Below, one piece after another: positions 7,796 through 15,110 of a DNA stretch of 31,830 bases. The notes beneath the pieces are model-generated. The model searched no databases. It saw nothing but the letters and a program-made list of their open reading frames with translations, and was not told where the DNA came from. Made by a program: the position numbers and the translations under genes. The DNA is taken from positions 1 through 31,830 of the forward strand of contig DATFOS010000215.1 in NCBI GenBank assembly GCA_035265325.1, read 5' to 3'. The stretch comes from DATCLS01 sp035265325 (GTDB taxonomy: Bacteria > Actinomycetota > Acidimicrobiia > Acidimicrobiales > VFJN01). How positions within the stretch are numbered: the first letter of the stretch is position 1; each line of letters opens with the position of its first letter.

Positions 7796-8551
7796 ATGAA
7801 GCGCGCAGTCGGGCGGCGGACGGCCGACGAGGTGAGGACGATGCGCCGGGCCGGCCGCGTCGTGGCCGAGATGCACGATCGGCTGCGGGCGGCGGTCCGC
7901 CCCGGCGTCACGACGCAGCACCTCGACGGCCTCGCCCGCGTCGTGCTCTCGCAGCGCGGCGCCACCTCGAACTTCCTGGGCTACCACGGCTACCCGGCGG
8001 TGATCTGCGCCAGCGTCAACGACGTCGTGGTGCACGGCATCCCCGACGACACGCCGCTCGACGAGGGCGACGTGGTGTCGATCGACTGCGGCGCCATCGT
8101 CGACGGCTACCACGGCGACGCCGCCTTCACGGTCGGCGTCGGCGCCATCTCGGCCAGGGCCCAGATGCTCGTCGACGTCACCCGCCGGGCCCTCGACGCA
8201 GCCATCAAGGAGATGGTGGCCGGCCACCGCCTCGGCGACGTCGGCTACGCCGTGCAGGCCACCGTCGAGCGGGCCGGCTTCGACGTGGTGCGCGAGTACG
8301 TGGGCCACGGCATCGGCACGGCCATGCACGAGCCGCCCGACGTGCCGAACTACGGGCGTCCCGGCAAGGGCAAGAAGCTCGCCGTGGGGGACGTGCTCGC
8401 CGTCGAGCCGATGGTCTGCGCCGGACGCTCGGCCACCCGGGTGCTCGACGACGGCTGGACGGTCGTGACCGTCGACGGCAGCCTCGCCGCCCACTGGGAG
8501 CACACGATCGCGGTCACCGACGACGGCCCCGAGGTGCTCACGCAGCCGTGA
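7796..8551 (+). CDS. map: Methionine aminopeptidase, type I
   Basis: It removes the initiator methionine from nascent proteins. The 251-aa product is a short type I form without an N-terminal extension. All metal ligands are visible: Asp97, Asp108, His171, Glu204 and Glu235, with the substrate-contacting His80; the metal-ligand numbers match the E. coli enzyme. Motifs are NDVVVHGIP, DCGAIVDGYHGDAAFTV, GHGIGTAMHEPP and HWEHTIAV. A 37-nt gap separates it from adk. The gene usually next downstream, infA, is missing here. Confidence 0.95.
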   Translation: MKRAVGRRTADEVRTMRRAGRVVAEMHDRLRAAVRPGVTTQHLDGLARVVLSQRGATSNFLGYHGYPAVICASVNDVVVHGIPDDTPLDEGDVVSIDCGAIVDGYHGDAAFTVGVGAISARAQMLVDVTRRALDAAIKEMVAGHRLGDVGYAVQATVERAGFDVVREYVGHGIGTAMHEPPDVPNYGRPGKGKKLAVGDVLAVEPMVCAGRSATRVLDDGWTVVTVDGSLAAHWEHTIAVTDDGPEVLTQP

Positions 8552-8565
8552 CGCGTTGCCCCAGG

Positions 8566-8594
8566 TTTTCCCAGGTGTGAAGCCGCGCTAGCAT
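8566..8594 (+). promoter_or_regulatory. Possible promoter upstream of rpmJ
   Basis: TTTTCC (8566-8571), a 17-bp spacer and TAGCAT (8589-8594) resemble a weak sigma70-type promoter in the 154-nt gap between map and rpmJ. The -10 is acceptable, the -35 poor. The gap is too short for infA and shows no other ORF of note. The position fits a separate promoter for rpmJ-rpsM-rpsK-rpsD-rpoA. Confidence 0.35.
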
Positions 8595-8705
8595 ATTCCG
8601 TCGGCTGTTTGGCGCACGCCGTCCCCCCGCGTGCCGCCTCATCAGCCAGCCACCGTCCACGACCTCACCCGGGGCCGTGCACCCATCGGTACGAGAGAGA
8701 CCGTG

Positions 8706-8819
8706 ATGAAGGTTCGTCCGAGCGTCAAGAGGATCTGCGACAAGTGCCGGGTCATCCGGCGGCACGGCCGCGTGCAGGTCATCTGCACCAACCCGCGCCA
8801 CAAGCAGCGTCAGGGATAA
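8706..8819 (+). CDS. rpmJ: 50S ribosomal protein L36
   Basis: A 37-aa protein, MKVRPSVKRICDKCRVIRRH at its start, with the zinc ligands Cys11, Cys14, Cys27 and His32 (CTNPRH). This is the zinc-binding form of L36. An ATG-started frame extends upstream to 8631, but the MKVRPSVK start is invariant in the family, so ATG 8706 is used. It precedes rpsM by 13 nt, which include an AGGGAAGAAGAGG ribosome binding region. Confidence 0.96.
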   Translation: MKVRPSVKRICDKCRVIRRHGRVQVICTNPRHKQRQG

Positions 8820-8832
8820 GGGAAGAAGAGGT

Positions 8833-9210
8833 ATGGCACGCATCGCCGGCGTCGACATCCCCCGCGAAAAGCGGCTGGAGATCTCGCTGACCTACATCTA
8901 CGGCATCGGCCGTACACGCTCGCAGAGCATCTGCGAGTCGCTCGAGATCAACCCCGACACGCGGGTGCGTGACCTCACCGATGACGAGGTCGCCCGCATC
9001 CGGAACCACATCGAGGCCACCTTCAAGGTCGAAGGCGACCTGCGCCGCGAGGTCCAGCAGGACATCAAGCGCAAGATGGAGATCGGCTGCTGGCAGGGAC
9101 TGCGCCACCGGCGCGGCCTCCCGGTGCGCGGCCAGCGCACGCAGACCAACGCCCGTACCCGCAAGGGCCCCAAGAAGACGGTCGCCGGCAAGAAGAAGGC
9201 GAGGAAGTAG
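8833..9210 (+). CDS. rpsM: 30S ribosomal protein S13
   Basis: S13 is in the head of the small subunit and contacts the P-site tRNA and L5. The 125-aa protein begins MARIAGVDIPREKRLEISLT and contains YGIGRTRSQ, the helix-hairpin-helix region, and the signature GLRHRRGLPVRGQRTQTNAR near the end, followed by a Lys-rich tail that reaches the P site. It begins the alpha operon proper, followed by rpsK after 6 nt. Confidence 0.97.
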   Translation: MARIAGVDIPREKRLEISLTYIYGIGRTRSQSICESLEINPDTRVRDLTDDEVARIRNHIEATFKVEGDLRREVQQDIKRKMEIGCWQGLRHRRGLPVRGQRTQTNARTRKGPKKTVAGKKKARK

Positions 9211-9216
9211 CCAGTC

Positions 9217-9615
9217 ATGGCCAAGCCCAAGCAAGCCGGCCGCAGGCCCCGCAAGCGCGAGCGGAAGAACGTCGGTCACGGCGTCGCTCACATCAAGAGC
9301 AGCTTCAACAACACGATCATCACGTTCAGCGACCAGGAGGGCAACGTCCTGTCGTGGGCGTCGGCGGGCAACGTCGGCTTCAAGGGCTCGCGCAAGTCGA
9401 CGCCCTTCGCCGCCCAGATGGCCGCCGAGGCGGCCGCCCGCCGGGCGATGGACCACGGCGTCCGCAAGGTCGACGTCCAGGTGAAGGGCCCGGGTTCGGG
9501 CCGTGAGACCGCCATCCGCTCGATCCAGAACACCGGCATCGAGGTCACCGGCATCAAGGACGTGACCCCGGTCCCCCACAACGGCTGCCGCCCGCCGAAG
9601 CGGCGCCGGGTCTGA
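9217..9615 (+). CDS. rpsK: 30S ribosomal protein S11
   Basis: S11 lies on the platform of the small subunit near the E site. The 132-aa product shows HGVAHIKSSFNNTIITFSDQ, the GFKGSRKSTPFAAQMAAEAA helix, the VKGPGSGRETAIRSI segment, and the C terminus DVTPVPHNGCRPPKRRRV, all canonical. The start (MAKPKQAGRRPRKRERKNV) is basic as expected. Confidence 0.97.
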   Translation: MAKPKQAGRRPRKRERKNVGHGVAHIKSSFNNTIITFSDQEGNVLSWASAGNVGFKGSRKSTPFAAQMAAEAAARRAMDHGVRKVDVQVKGPGSGRETAIRSIQNTGIEVTGIKDVTPVPHNGCRPPKRRRV

Positions 9616-9634
9616 GTCAGGCAGGAACGAAGAG

Positions 9635-10249
9635 ATGGCCCGTTACACCGGTCCCAAAGCCCGAGTCTCCCGCCGCCTCGGCGCCAACATCTGGGGTACC
9701 GCCGGCGAGAACCGTGCGCTCGAGCGTCGGCCCTACCCGCCGGGCGAGCACGGCCGCAGCCGCCGCCGCAACCCCTCCGAGTACCTGCTCCAGCTGCAGG
9801 AGAAGCAGAAGGCCCGCTTCACCTACGGCCTCAACGAGCGGCAGTTCCGCAACCTCTACGAGGAGGCGTCGCGCCGCAAGGGCGTGACCGGCGAGATCAT
9901 GCTGCAGCTCCTCGAGCGGCGTCTCGACAACATCGTCTACCGCGCCGGCTGGGCGTCGACCCGCCCGCAGGCCCGGCAGTTCGTCGGGCACGGCCACGTC
10001 GACGTCAACGGCAGGCGCGTCGACATCCCCAGCTACCGGGTCCGCAAGGGCGACGTCGTCACGCTGCGGGGCAAGGCCCGGCAGATGATCGTCATCCAGT
10101 GGAACCGCGACGTGCTGGCCCGCACGCCACCGCCGTGGCTCGACGCCGAGGACGAGGGCCTGTCGGTCAAGGTCCGCGAGTACCCGCTGCGTGAGCACAT
10201 CGACGCCCCCGTGCGCGAGCAGCTGATCGTCGAGCTCTACAGCAAGTGA
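9635..10249 (+). CDS. rpsD: 30S ribosomal protein S4, zinc-free (C-) type
   Basis: S4 nucleates small-subunit assembly and in many bacteria represses the alpha operon by binding its mRNA. The 204-aa protein starts MARYTGPKARVSRRLGANIW; the Cys residues of the zinc-type S4 N terminus are absent and there is no Cys in the protein. The S4 RNA-binding domain follows (RLDNIVYRAGWASTRPQARQ, then FVGHGHVDVNGRRVDIPSY). The stop is followed by 70 nt before rpoA, which contain the AAGGAA ribosome binding site but no obvious promoter. Confidence 0.96.
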   Translation: MARYTGPKARVSRRLGANIWGTAGENRALERRPYPPGEHGRSRRRNPSEYLLQLQEKQKARFTYGLNERQFRNLYEEASRRKGVTGEIMLQLLERRLDNIVYRAGWASTRPQARQFVGHGHVDVNGRRVDIPSYRVRKGDVVTLRGKARQMIVIQWNRDVLARTPPPWLDAEDEGLSVKVREYPLREHIDAPVREQLIVELYSK

Positions 10250-10319
10250 CCCCCCAGCGGGCCTGACGTCGTCACCCGTCGCCCGCACCCCACGCAGTCT
10301 TACGAAGGAACCACGCGTC

Positions 10320-11258
10320 ATGCTCGTCATGCAGCGCCCCACGGTCGAGCCCGTCACCGAGGACGAGGGCAACCGGCAACGGTTCGCCATCGGCCCCCTC
10401 GAGCCCGGCTTCGGCCATACCCTCGGCAACTCGCTCCGTCGCACGCTGCTGTCGTCGATCCCCGGTGCGGCCATCACGCAGGTCCGTTTCGACGACGCCC
10501 TGCACGAGTTCGACACCATCCCCGGTGTGGTCGAGGACGTCACCGACGTCATCCTCAACCTGAAGGACATCGTGCTCGTGTCGCACAGCGACGAGCCGGT
10601 GACCCTCCGGCTCGACGTGCGGGGCCCCGCCGACGTCACGGCGGCCGACATCCAGCTCACGTCCGACGTCGAGATCCTCAACGGCGAGCTGCGGCTGGCC
10701 ACGCTCAACAAGGCCGGCCGGCTCGCCGTCGACATCACGGTCGACCGCGGCCGCGGCTACCGCTCGGCCGACGCCAACAAGACGTCGGCGACGATCGGCG
10801 TGATCCCGGTCGACTCGATCTTCTCCCCGGTGCGCCGGGTGGCGTTCGAGGTCGAGCCGACCCGGGTCGAGCAGTCGACCGAGTACGACCGCCTGGTCAT
10901 CGACATCGAGACCGACGGCTCGATCATCCCGCGCGACGCCCTGGCCTCGGCCGGCGACACGCTCCGCTCGCTCGTCGGCCTGGTGGCCGAGATGAGCGAC
11001 GAGCCGCAGGGCCTCGAGCTGGGCGAGCTCGCCGTCACCACGGCCGGCTCCCCCGACCTCGACCTGCCCATCGAAGACCTCGACCTGTCCGAGCGTCCCC
11101 GCAACTGCCTCAAGCGTGCCCAGGTCAACACCGTGGGCGAGCTCGTGCAGAAGACCGAGGACGACCTGCTGGCCATCACGAACTTCGGCCAGAAGTCGCT
11201 CGACGAGGTCATCCTCAAGCTCGACGAGCGCGGCCTGTCGCTCCGCAACAAGGACTGA
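10320..11258 (+). CDS. rpoA: DNA-directed RNA polymerase subunit alpha
   Basis: Alpha nucleates RNA polymerase assembly and contacts activators and UP elements. The 312-aa product contains the N-terminal assembly domain (FAIGPLEPGFGHTLGNSLRR, then LLSSIPGAAITQVR) and the C-terminal DNA-binding domain from about residue 245 (LDLSERPRNCLKRAQVNTVG). AAGGAA lies 9 nt before ATG 10320; ATG 10329 (MQRPTVEP) is an alternative. The gene is followed by rplQ after a single base, as in most actinobacteria. Confidence 0.97.
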   Translation: MLVMQRPTVEPVTEDEGNRQRFAIGPLEPGFGHTLGNSLRRTLLSSIPGAAITQVRFDDALHEFDTIPGVVEDVTDVILNLKDIVLVSHSDEPVTLRLDVRGPADVTAADIQLTSDVEILNGELRLATLNKAGRLAVDITVDRGRGYRSADANKTSATIGVIPVDSIFSPVRRVAFEVEPTRVEQSTEYDRLVIDIETDGSIIPRDALASAGDTLRSLVGLVAEMSDEPQGLELGELAVTTAGSPDLDLPIEDLDLSERPRNCLKRAQVNTVGELVQKTEDDLLAITNFGQKSLDEVILKLDERGLSLRNKD

Positions 11259-11259
11259 A

Positions 11260-11631
11260 ATGCCTGCCACCCCGAAGAAGGGCCGCCGGTTCGGCGGCGC
11301 CGCCGCCCACCAGCGGCTCATGATGGCGAACCTGGCCGCCAGCCTGTTCGCCGCCGAGGGCATCGTCACGACCGAGGCCAAGGCCAAGGCCCTGCGCCCG
11401 ATCGCCGAGAAGCTGATCACCAAGGCGCGCCGCGCCGCCGTCGACCCGTCGACGACCGTGCACAACATCCGGCTGGTGAACGCCTACCTGGGCGACCGCG
11501 AGATGAGCCACAAGCTCATCGCCGACATCGGCCCGCGCTACGTCGACCGCAACGGCGGCTACACCCGCATCCTCAAGCTCGGGCCGCGCCAGGGCGACAA
11601 CGCCCCCATGGCGCGCATCGAGCTCGTCTAG
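11260..11631 (+). CDS. rplQ: 50S ribosomal protein L17
   Basis: L17 lies near the exit tunnel. At 123 aa it contains the conserved HQRLMMANLAASLFAAEGIV, TTEAKAKALRPIAEKLIT and GGYTRILKLGPRQGDNAPMA blocks. ATG 11260 is preferred over upstream in-frame ATGs (to 11116) that lie inside rpoA. It completes the alpha operon; truA starts 38 nt later. Confidence 0.97.
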   Translation: MPATPKKGRRFGGAAAHQRLMMANLAASLFAAEGIVTTEAKAKALRPIAEKLITKARRAAVDPSTTVHNIRLVNAYLGDREMSHKLIADIGPRYVDRNGGYTRILKLGPRQGDNAPMARIELV

Positions 11632-11669
11632 TCCCCGTTGCCGACGCTCACGTCGCGCGTCGAGCCGGG

Positions 11670-12473
11670 GTGACGCTCTTCGAGGACACCGCGACACCAG
11701 CGGCCCCGAGTGGGCCGCTGGTTCGCGTCCGCATGACGGTCGCCTACGACGGGTCGGGCTTCCACGGCTTCGCCGCCAACCCGGGCGTGCGGACCGTGGG
11801 CGGCACCCTGCGCGAGGCGCTCGAACGGGCGCTGCGGGCCCCGGTCGAGCTGACCTGCGCCGGGCGGACCGACTCCGGCGTCCACGCCTGGGGGCAGGTC
11901 GTGAGCTTCGACGCCCCGGCCGACCGCTTCGACCCGATCGCGCTGCAACGCTCGGTCAACCGCCAGTGCGGGCCGGCCATCGTCGCGCGCGACCTGTCCA
12001 CCACGGCCGACACGTTCGACGCCCGCCGCTCGGCCACCCACCGGGTGTACCGCTACACGGTGCTCAACCGGCCCGTGCCCGACCCGTTCCTCGCCCCCGT
12101 GTCGTGGCACGTCGACGACCCGCTCGAGCTCGACCTGCTGCGCCTGGCCAGCGACCCACTCGTGGGTGAGCACGACTTCTCGGCGTTCTGCCGCCGGCCC
12201 AAGCACCGCGACGGCTCGGAGGCGTCGCTGGTGCGGCGGGTCCACAGCGCCACGTGGGACGACCTCGGCGACGGCGTCCTGCGCTTCGAGATCGAGGCCA
12301 ACGCCTTCTGCCACCAGATGATCCGCAGCGTGGTCGGCACGCTGGTGGACGCCGGCCTGGGCCGCAAGCACGCCGGCGACGTCCTCGGCATCCTCGCGGG
12401 ACGCGACCGATCGCAGGCCTCGACCCTCGCCCCACCCCACGGCCTCTGCCTGTGGGCGGTGGGCTACGCCTGA
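11670..12473 (+). CDS. truA: tRNA pseudouridine(38-40) synthase
   Basis: TruA converts uridines 38-40 of the anticodon arm to pseudouridine. The 267-aa frame has the catalytic Asp in CAGRTDSGVHAWGQV, the THRVYRYTVLNRP segment and NAFCHQMIRSVVGTLVDAG near the end. GTG 11670 gives a 21-residue N-terminal leader before MTVAYDGSGFHGFA; ATG 11733 would start directly at the conserved core and is a credible alternative. It follows rplQ, the common actinobacterial context, and ends 24 nt before the rplM promoter. Confidence 0.9.
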   Translation: MTLFEDTATPAAPSGPLVRVRMTVAYDGSGFHGFAANPGVRTVGGTLREALERALRAPVELTCAGRTDSGVHAWGQVVSFDAPADRFDPIALQRSVNRQCGPAIVARDLSTTADTFDARRSATHRVYRYTVLNRPVPDPFLAPVSWHVDDPLELDLLRLASDPLVGEHDFSAFCRRPKHRDGSEASLVRRVHSATWDDLGDGVLRFEIEANAFCHQMIRSVVGTLVDAGLGRKHAGDVLGILAGRDRSQASTLAPPHGLCLWAVGYA

Positions 12474-12497
12474 ACCCCTGGTGAGAGCCCCCGCCGT

Positions 12498-12526
12498 TTG
12501 CCACTTCCCGCCCGGCTCCATATCAT
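12498..12526 (+). promoter_or_regulatory. Sigma70-type promoter of rplM-rpsI
   Basis: TTGCCA (12498-12503), a spacer of exactly 17 bp, and TATCAT (12521-12526) match the consensus at 5 of 6 and 4-5 of 6 positions. This is the best promoter sequence in the window. Transcription would start near 12533, leaving a leader of about 70 nt before rplM. Its presence argues against the upstream ATG (12498) as the rplM start. Confidence 0.75.
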
Positions 12527-12605
12527 TGTCCGTCGCCCTGGCTGCGCCGCGTATCCCCTCCGGCAGCGGCCGGGAACAGCTCGAGAATCACACGAAGGTG
12601 GCATC

Positions 12606-13055
12606 GTGCCCACGTACAGCCCGAAAGCATCCGAGATCCAGCGCTCCTGGCACGTCGTCGACGCCGAGGGCCTGGTGCTGGGCCGACTCGCCACCGAGGT
12701 CGCCAGCATCCTGCGGGGGAAGCACAAGCCGACGTACACCCCGCACCTCGACACCGGCGACCACGTGATCATCGTGAACGCCGACAAGGTCGTGCTGACG
12801 TCGGGCAAGGCCGAGCGCAAGAACGTCTACCGCCACTCCGGCTACCCGGGCGGCCTCAAGACGCAGTCCTACGCCGACCTCCTGGCCCGCAGGCCGGAGG
12901 AGGCGGTGCGCCGCACGATCCGGGGCATGCTCCCGAAGACCCGGCTCGGCCGCCAGATGATCACCAAGCTCAAGGTGTACGCGGGCCCCCATCACCCGCA
13001 CGCCGCCCAGAAGCCTCAGACCCTCGACGTGGCCCACGCCCGTCGCACGGCGTAA
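12606..13055 (+). CDS. rplM: 50S ribosomal protein L13
   Basis: L13 is an early-assembly protein of the large subunit. The GTG at 12606 gives MPTYSPKASEIQRSWHVVDA, the expected L13 start, with AAGGTGG just upstream. The frame stays open back to 12498, but that region contains the promoter. The 149-aa protein includes LGRLATEVASILRGKHKPTY, YRHSGYPGGLKT and GMLPKTRLGRQ. The leader of about 70 nt is long enough to hold a regulatory structure, but I see no convincing one. Confidence 0.95.
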   Translation: MPTYSPKASEIQRSWHVVDAEGLVLGRLATEVASILRGKHKPTYTPHLDTGDHVIIVNADKVVLTSGKAERKNVYRHSGYPGGLKTQSYADLLARRPEEAVRRTIRGMLPKTRLGRQMITKLKVYAGPHHPHAAQKPQTLDVAHARRTA

Positions 13056-13081
13056 GACCCCCGAGAGGACCAGAGAGAGTC

Positions 13082-13474
13082 ATGCCCAAGCCGCTCGTGC
13101 AGACCACCGGCCGCCGCAAAGGTGCCGTCGCTCGTGTCCGGCTCCGTCCGGGCGAGGGCAAGATCACGATCAACTCGCGCGAGGTCGCCGAGTACTTCCC
13201 GTCGAAGGCGCACCAGATGATCCTCAGCGAACCGCTGCGGCTCACCAGCACCGACGAGCAGTACGACGTCGAGGCGACGATCGGTGGCGGCGGCGTGTCC
13301 GGCCAGGCCGGCGCCCTGCGCCTCGGCATCGCCCGGGCCCTGGTCGACATCGATCCCGAGATGCGCACCACGCTCAAGCGGGCCGGCTTCCTCACGCGCG
13401 ACCAGCGTGAGAAGGAGTCGAAGAAGTACGGCCTGAAGAAGGCCCGCAAGGCCCCGCAGTACTCCAAGCGTTGA
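13082..13474 (+). CDS. rpsI: 30S ribosomal protein S9
   Basis: S9's C-terminal tail touches P-site tRNA. The 130-aa protein begins MPKPLVQTTGRRKGAVARVR and ends RKAPQYSKR, both invariant features, with GGGVSGQAGALRLGIARALV in the middle. It is co-transcribed with rplM (26-nt gap with GAGAGAG) and followed by two hairpins that likely end the operon. Confidence 0.97.
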   Translation: MPKPLVQTTGRRKGAVARVRLRPGEGKITINSREVAEYFPSKAHQMILSEPLRLTSTDEQYDVEATIGGGGVSGQAGALRLGIARALVDIDPEMRTTLKRAGFLTRDQREKESKKYGLKKARKAPQYSKR

Positions 13475-13481
13475 TCCCACT

Positions 13482-13537
13482 CCGCCGCTCCGTGCGGCGG
13501 TGGCTCGCACGGCCGGCCCCTCCGAGGGCCGGCCGTG
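13482..13537 (+). terminator. Tandem terminator hairpins after rpsI
   Basis: Two perfect hairpins follow the rpsI stop. The first is CCGCCGC (13482-13488) with GCGGCGG (13494-13500) and a 5-nt loop. The second is CACGGCCGGCCC (13508-13519) with GGGCCGGCCGTG (13526-13537) and a 6-nt loop, a 12-bp GC-rich stem. There is no T-tract, common in high-GC actinobacteria. Confidence 0.7.
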
Positions 13538-13612
13538 GCGCGTCCGGGTGGCAATCTGACGGGGACGCCGGCGCCGCCGGTGGGCCGAGTCCGGCCACGT
13601 GCGAGGAGGGAC

Positions 13613-14950
13613 ATGCTCAGGTTCGGGACCGACGGGGTGCGCGGCGTGGCGAACGCCGAGCTGACGCCCGAGCTGGCGCTCGCCCTCGGCAGGGTGGCGG
13701 CCCGGGTGCTGGGCGGCGACCGCTTCGCGATCGGGCGTGACACCCGCCGGTCCGGCCCGCTGCTCGAGGCGGCCCTGGCCGCCGGGCTGGCCGGCGAGGG
13801 CGCCGACGTGACGCTCCTGGGCGTGGCGCCCACGCCCGAGGTGGCGTGGTGGTCGGCGCGGGAGGACGCCCCGGCCGCCGTCGTGTCGGCCTCGCACAAC
13901 CCGTTCGCCGACAACGGCATCAAGCTGTTCTCGGCGGGCGGGCGCAAGCTGCCCGACGCCGTCGAGGAGCGTCTCGAGGCCGAGCTGGGCGCCCTCCTCG
14001 GCGGCGGGGACGGGCGTTCGGCGCCCACTGGCGCCGGCGTGGGGACGATCACGTCCACCGACGCCCACGCCGGCTACGGCGCCGCCGTCGCCGCCGCGCT
14101 GGACGGGCGGCGGCTCGACGGCCTGCGGGCGGTGGTGGACTGCGCCAACGGGGCCGCCTCGGTGGTGGCGCCCGACGTGCTCCGGTCGCTCGGGGTCGAC
14201 GTGACCGTGATCCACGGGTCGCCCGACGGGACGAACATCAACGACGGCTGCGGGTCCACCCACCCCGGCGACCTCCAGCGGGCGGTCGTGGGCCAGGGAG
14301 CCGACCTGGGCATCGCCTTCGACGGCGACGCCGACCGGGTGCTGCTGGTCGACGCGTCGGGCGAGCTGGTCGACGGGGACCACCTGATCGCCGTGTGCGC
14401 CATCGACCGCCACGCCCGCGGCGCCCTCGCCGACGACACGGTCGTGGTGACGGTGATGACGAACCTGGGCTTCCGGCTGGCGATGGACGCCCGCGGCATC
14501 TCGGTCGTGGAGACCGCCGTGGGGGACCGCTACGTGCTGGAGGCGCTCGACGCCGGCGGCTACTCGCTGGGCGGCGAGCAGAGCGGCCACGTGGTGTTCC
14601 CCGCGCTGGCCACGACGGGCGACGGGCTCCTCACGGCGGTGCAGGTGCTGGACGTCGTCGTCCGCAGCGGGACGCCCATCGGCGAGCTGGCGGCGGGCGC
14701 CATGACCCGCCTGCCCCAGGTGCTGCGCAACGTGGAGGTGGCCCGGCGCGACCCGGCGATCCTCGAGCGCATCGCGCCGGCCGTGGCGGCCGTGGAGTCC
14801 CGCCTGGGGGACAAGGGCCGCGTGCTGGTCCGCCCGAGCGGGACCGAGCCGCTGGTCCGGGTCATGGTGGAGGCGCCCACCGAGGCCGACGCCGCCGCCG
14901 CGGCGGACGAGCTCGTCCGCGCCGTGGAGTCCGCCGCCGCCAAGGGCTGA
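13613..14950 (+). CDS. glmM: Phosphoglucosamine mutase
   Basis: GlmM converts glucosamine-6-phosphate to glucosamine-1-phosphate for UDP-GlcNAc and peptidoglycan. The 445-aa enzyme shows all four motifs of the phosphohexomutase family: LRFGTDGVRG at the start, the phosphoserine loop VSASHNPFADNGIK (Ser94), the metal loop DGDADR (237-242), the sugar loop GGEQSGH, and the phosphate loop RPSGTEPLVR (407-416). ATG 13613 follows GAGGAGGG at ideal spacing; the frame is open to 13535 but the extension overlaps the GC-rich region after the terminators. It precedes the GlmS-type gene, the previous step of the pathway. Confidence 0.96.
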   Translation: MLRFGTDGVRGVANAELTPELALALGRVAARVLGGDRFAIGRDTRRSGPLLEAALAAGLAGEGADVTLLGVAPTPEVAWWSAREDAPAAVVSASHNPFADNGIKLFSAGGRKLPDAVEERLEAELGALLGGGDGRSAPTGAGVGTITSTDAHAGYGAAVAAALDGRRLDGLRAVVDCANGAASVVAPDVLRSLGVDVTVIHGSPDGTNINDGCGSTHPGDLQRAVVGQGADLGIAFDGDADRVLLVDASGELVDGDHLIAVCAIDRHARGALADDTVVVTVMTNLGFRLAMDARGISVVETAVGDRYVLEALDAGGYSLGGEQSGHVVFPALATTGDGLLTAVQVLDVVVRSGTPIGELAAGAMTRLPQVLRNVEVARRDPAILERIAPAVAAVESRLGDKGRVLVRPSGTEPLVRVMVEAPTEADAAAAADELVRAVESAAAKG

Positions 14951-15096
14951 CGGGTGCTGGGGCCCGACGGGCCGGGGCGCTACGAGGGCCCGGGACTGCG
15001 GGCTGGGGCCTGAAAGGAGACCCTCTCCGGCCACGTATCGGAGGGTTGCTCCGTTTCTCGCCGGGTGACCGGGGAACGCCGGGTCGTGGCCATCCG

Positions 15097-15102
15097 TACA
15101 CT
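15097..15102 (+). promoter_or_regulatory. Leaderless-type -10 element for the glmS-like gene
   Basis: TACACT lies 8 nt before the ATG at 15111, the position expected if transcription begins at or very near the start codon. No ribosome binding site and no clear -35 are seen. The 160-nt gap after glmM otherwise holds only an imperfect GC-rich hairpin around 15020-15056. Confidence 0.4.
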
Positions 15103-15110
15103 GGCCGGCC

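Noticed and set aside
12498..12605. N-terminal extension of L13
   Set aside because: The region holds a consensus promoter, and the standard L13 start is the GTG at 12606.
14951..15110. Possible glmS ribozyme or riboswitch before the glmS-like gene
   Set aside because: No ribozyme-like core is visible, and the gene appears to be leaderless.
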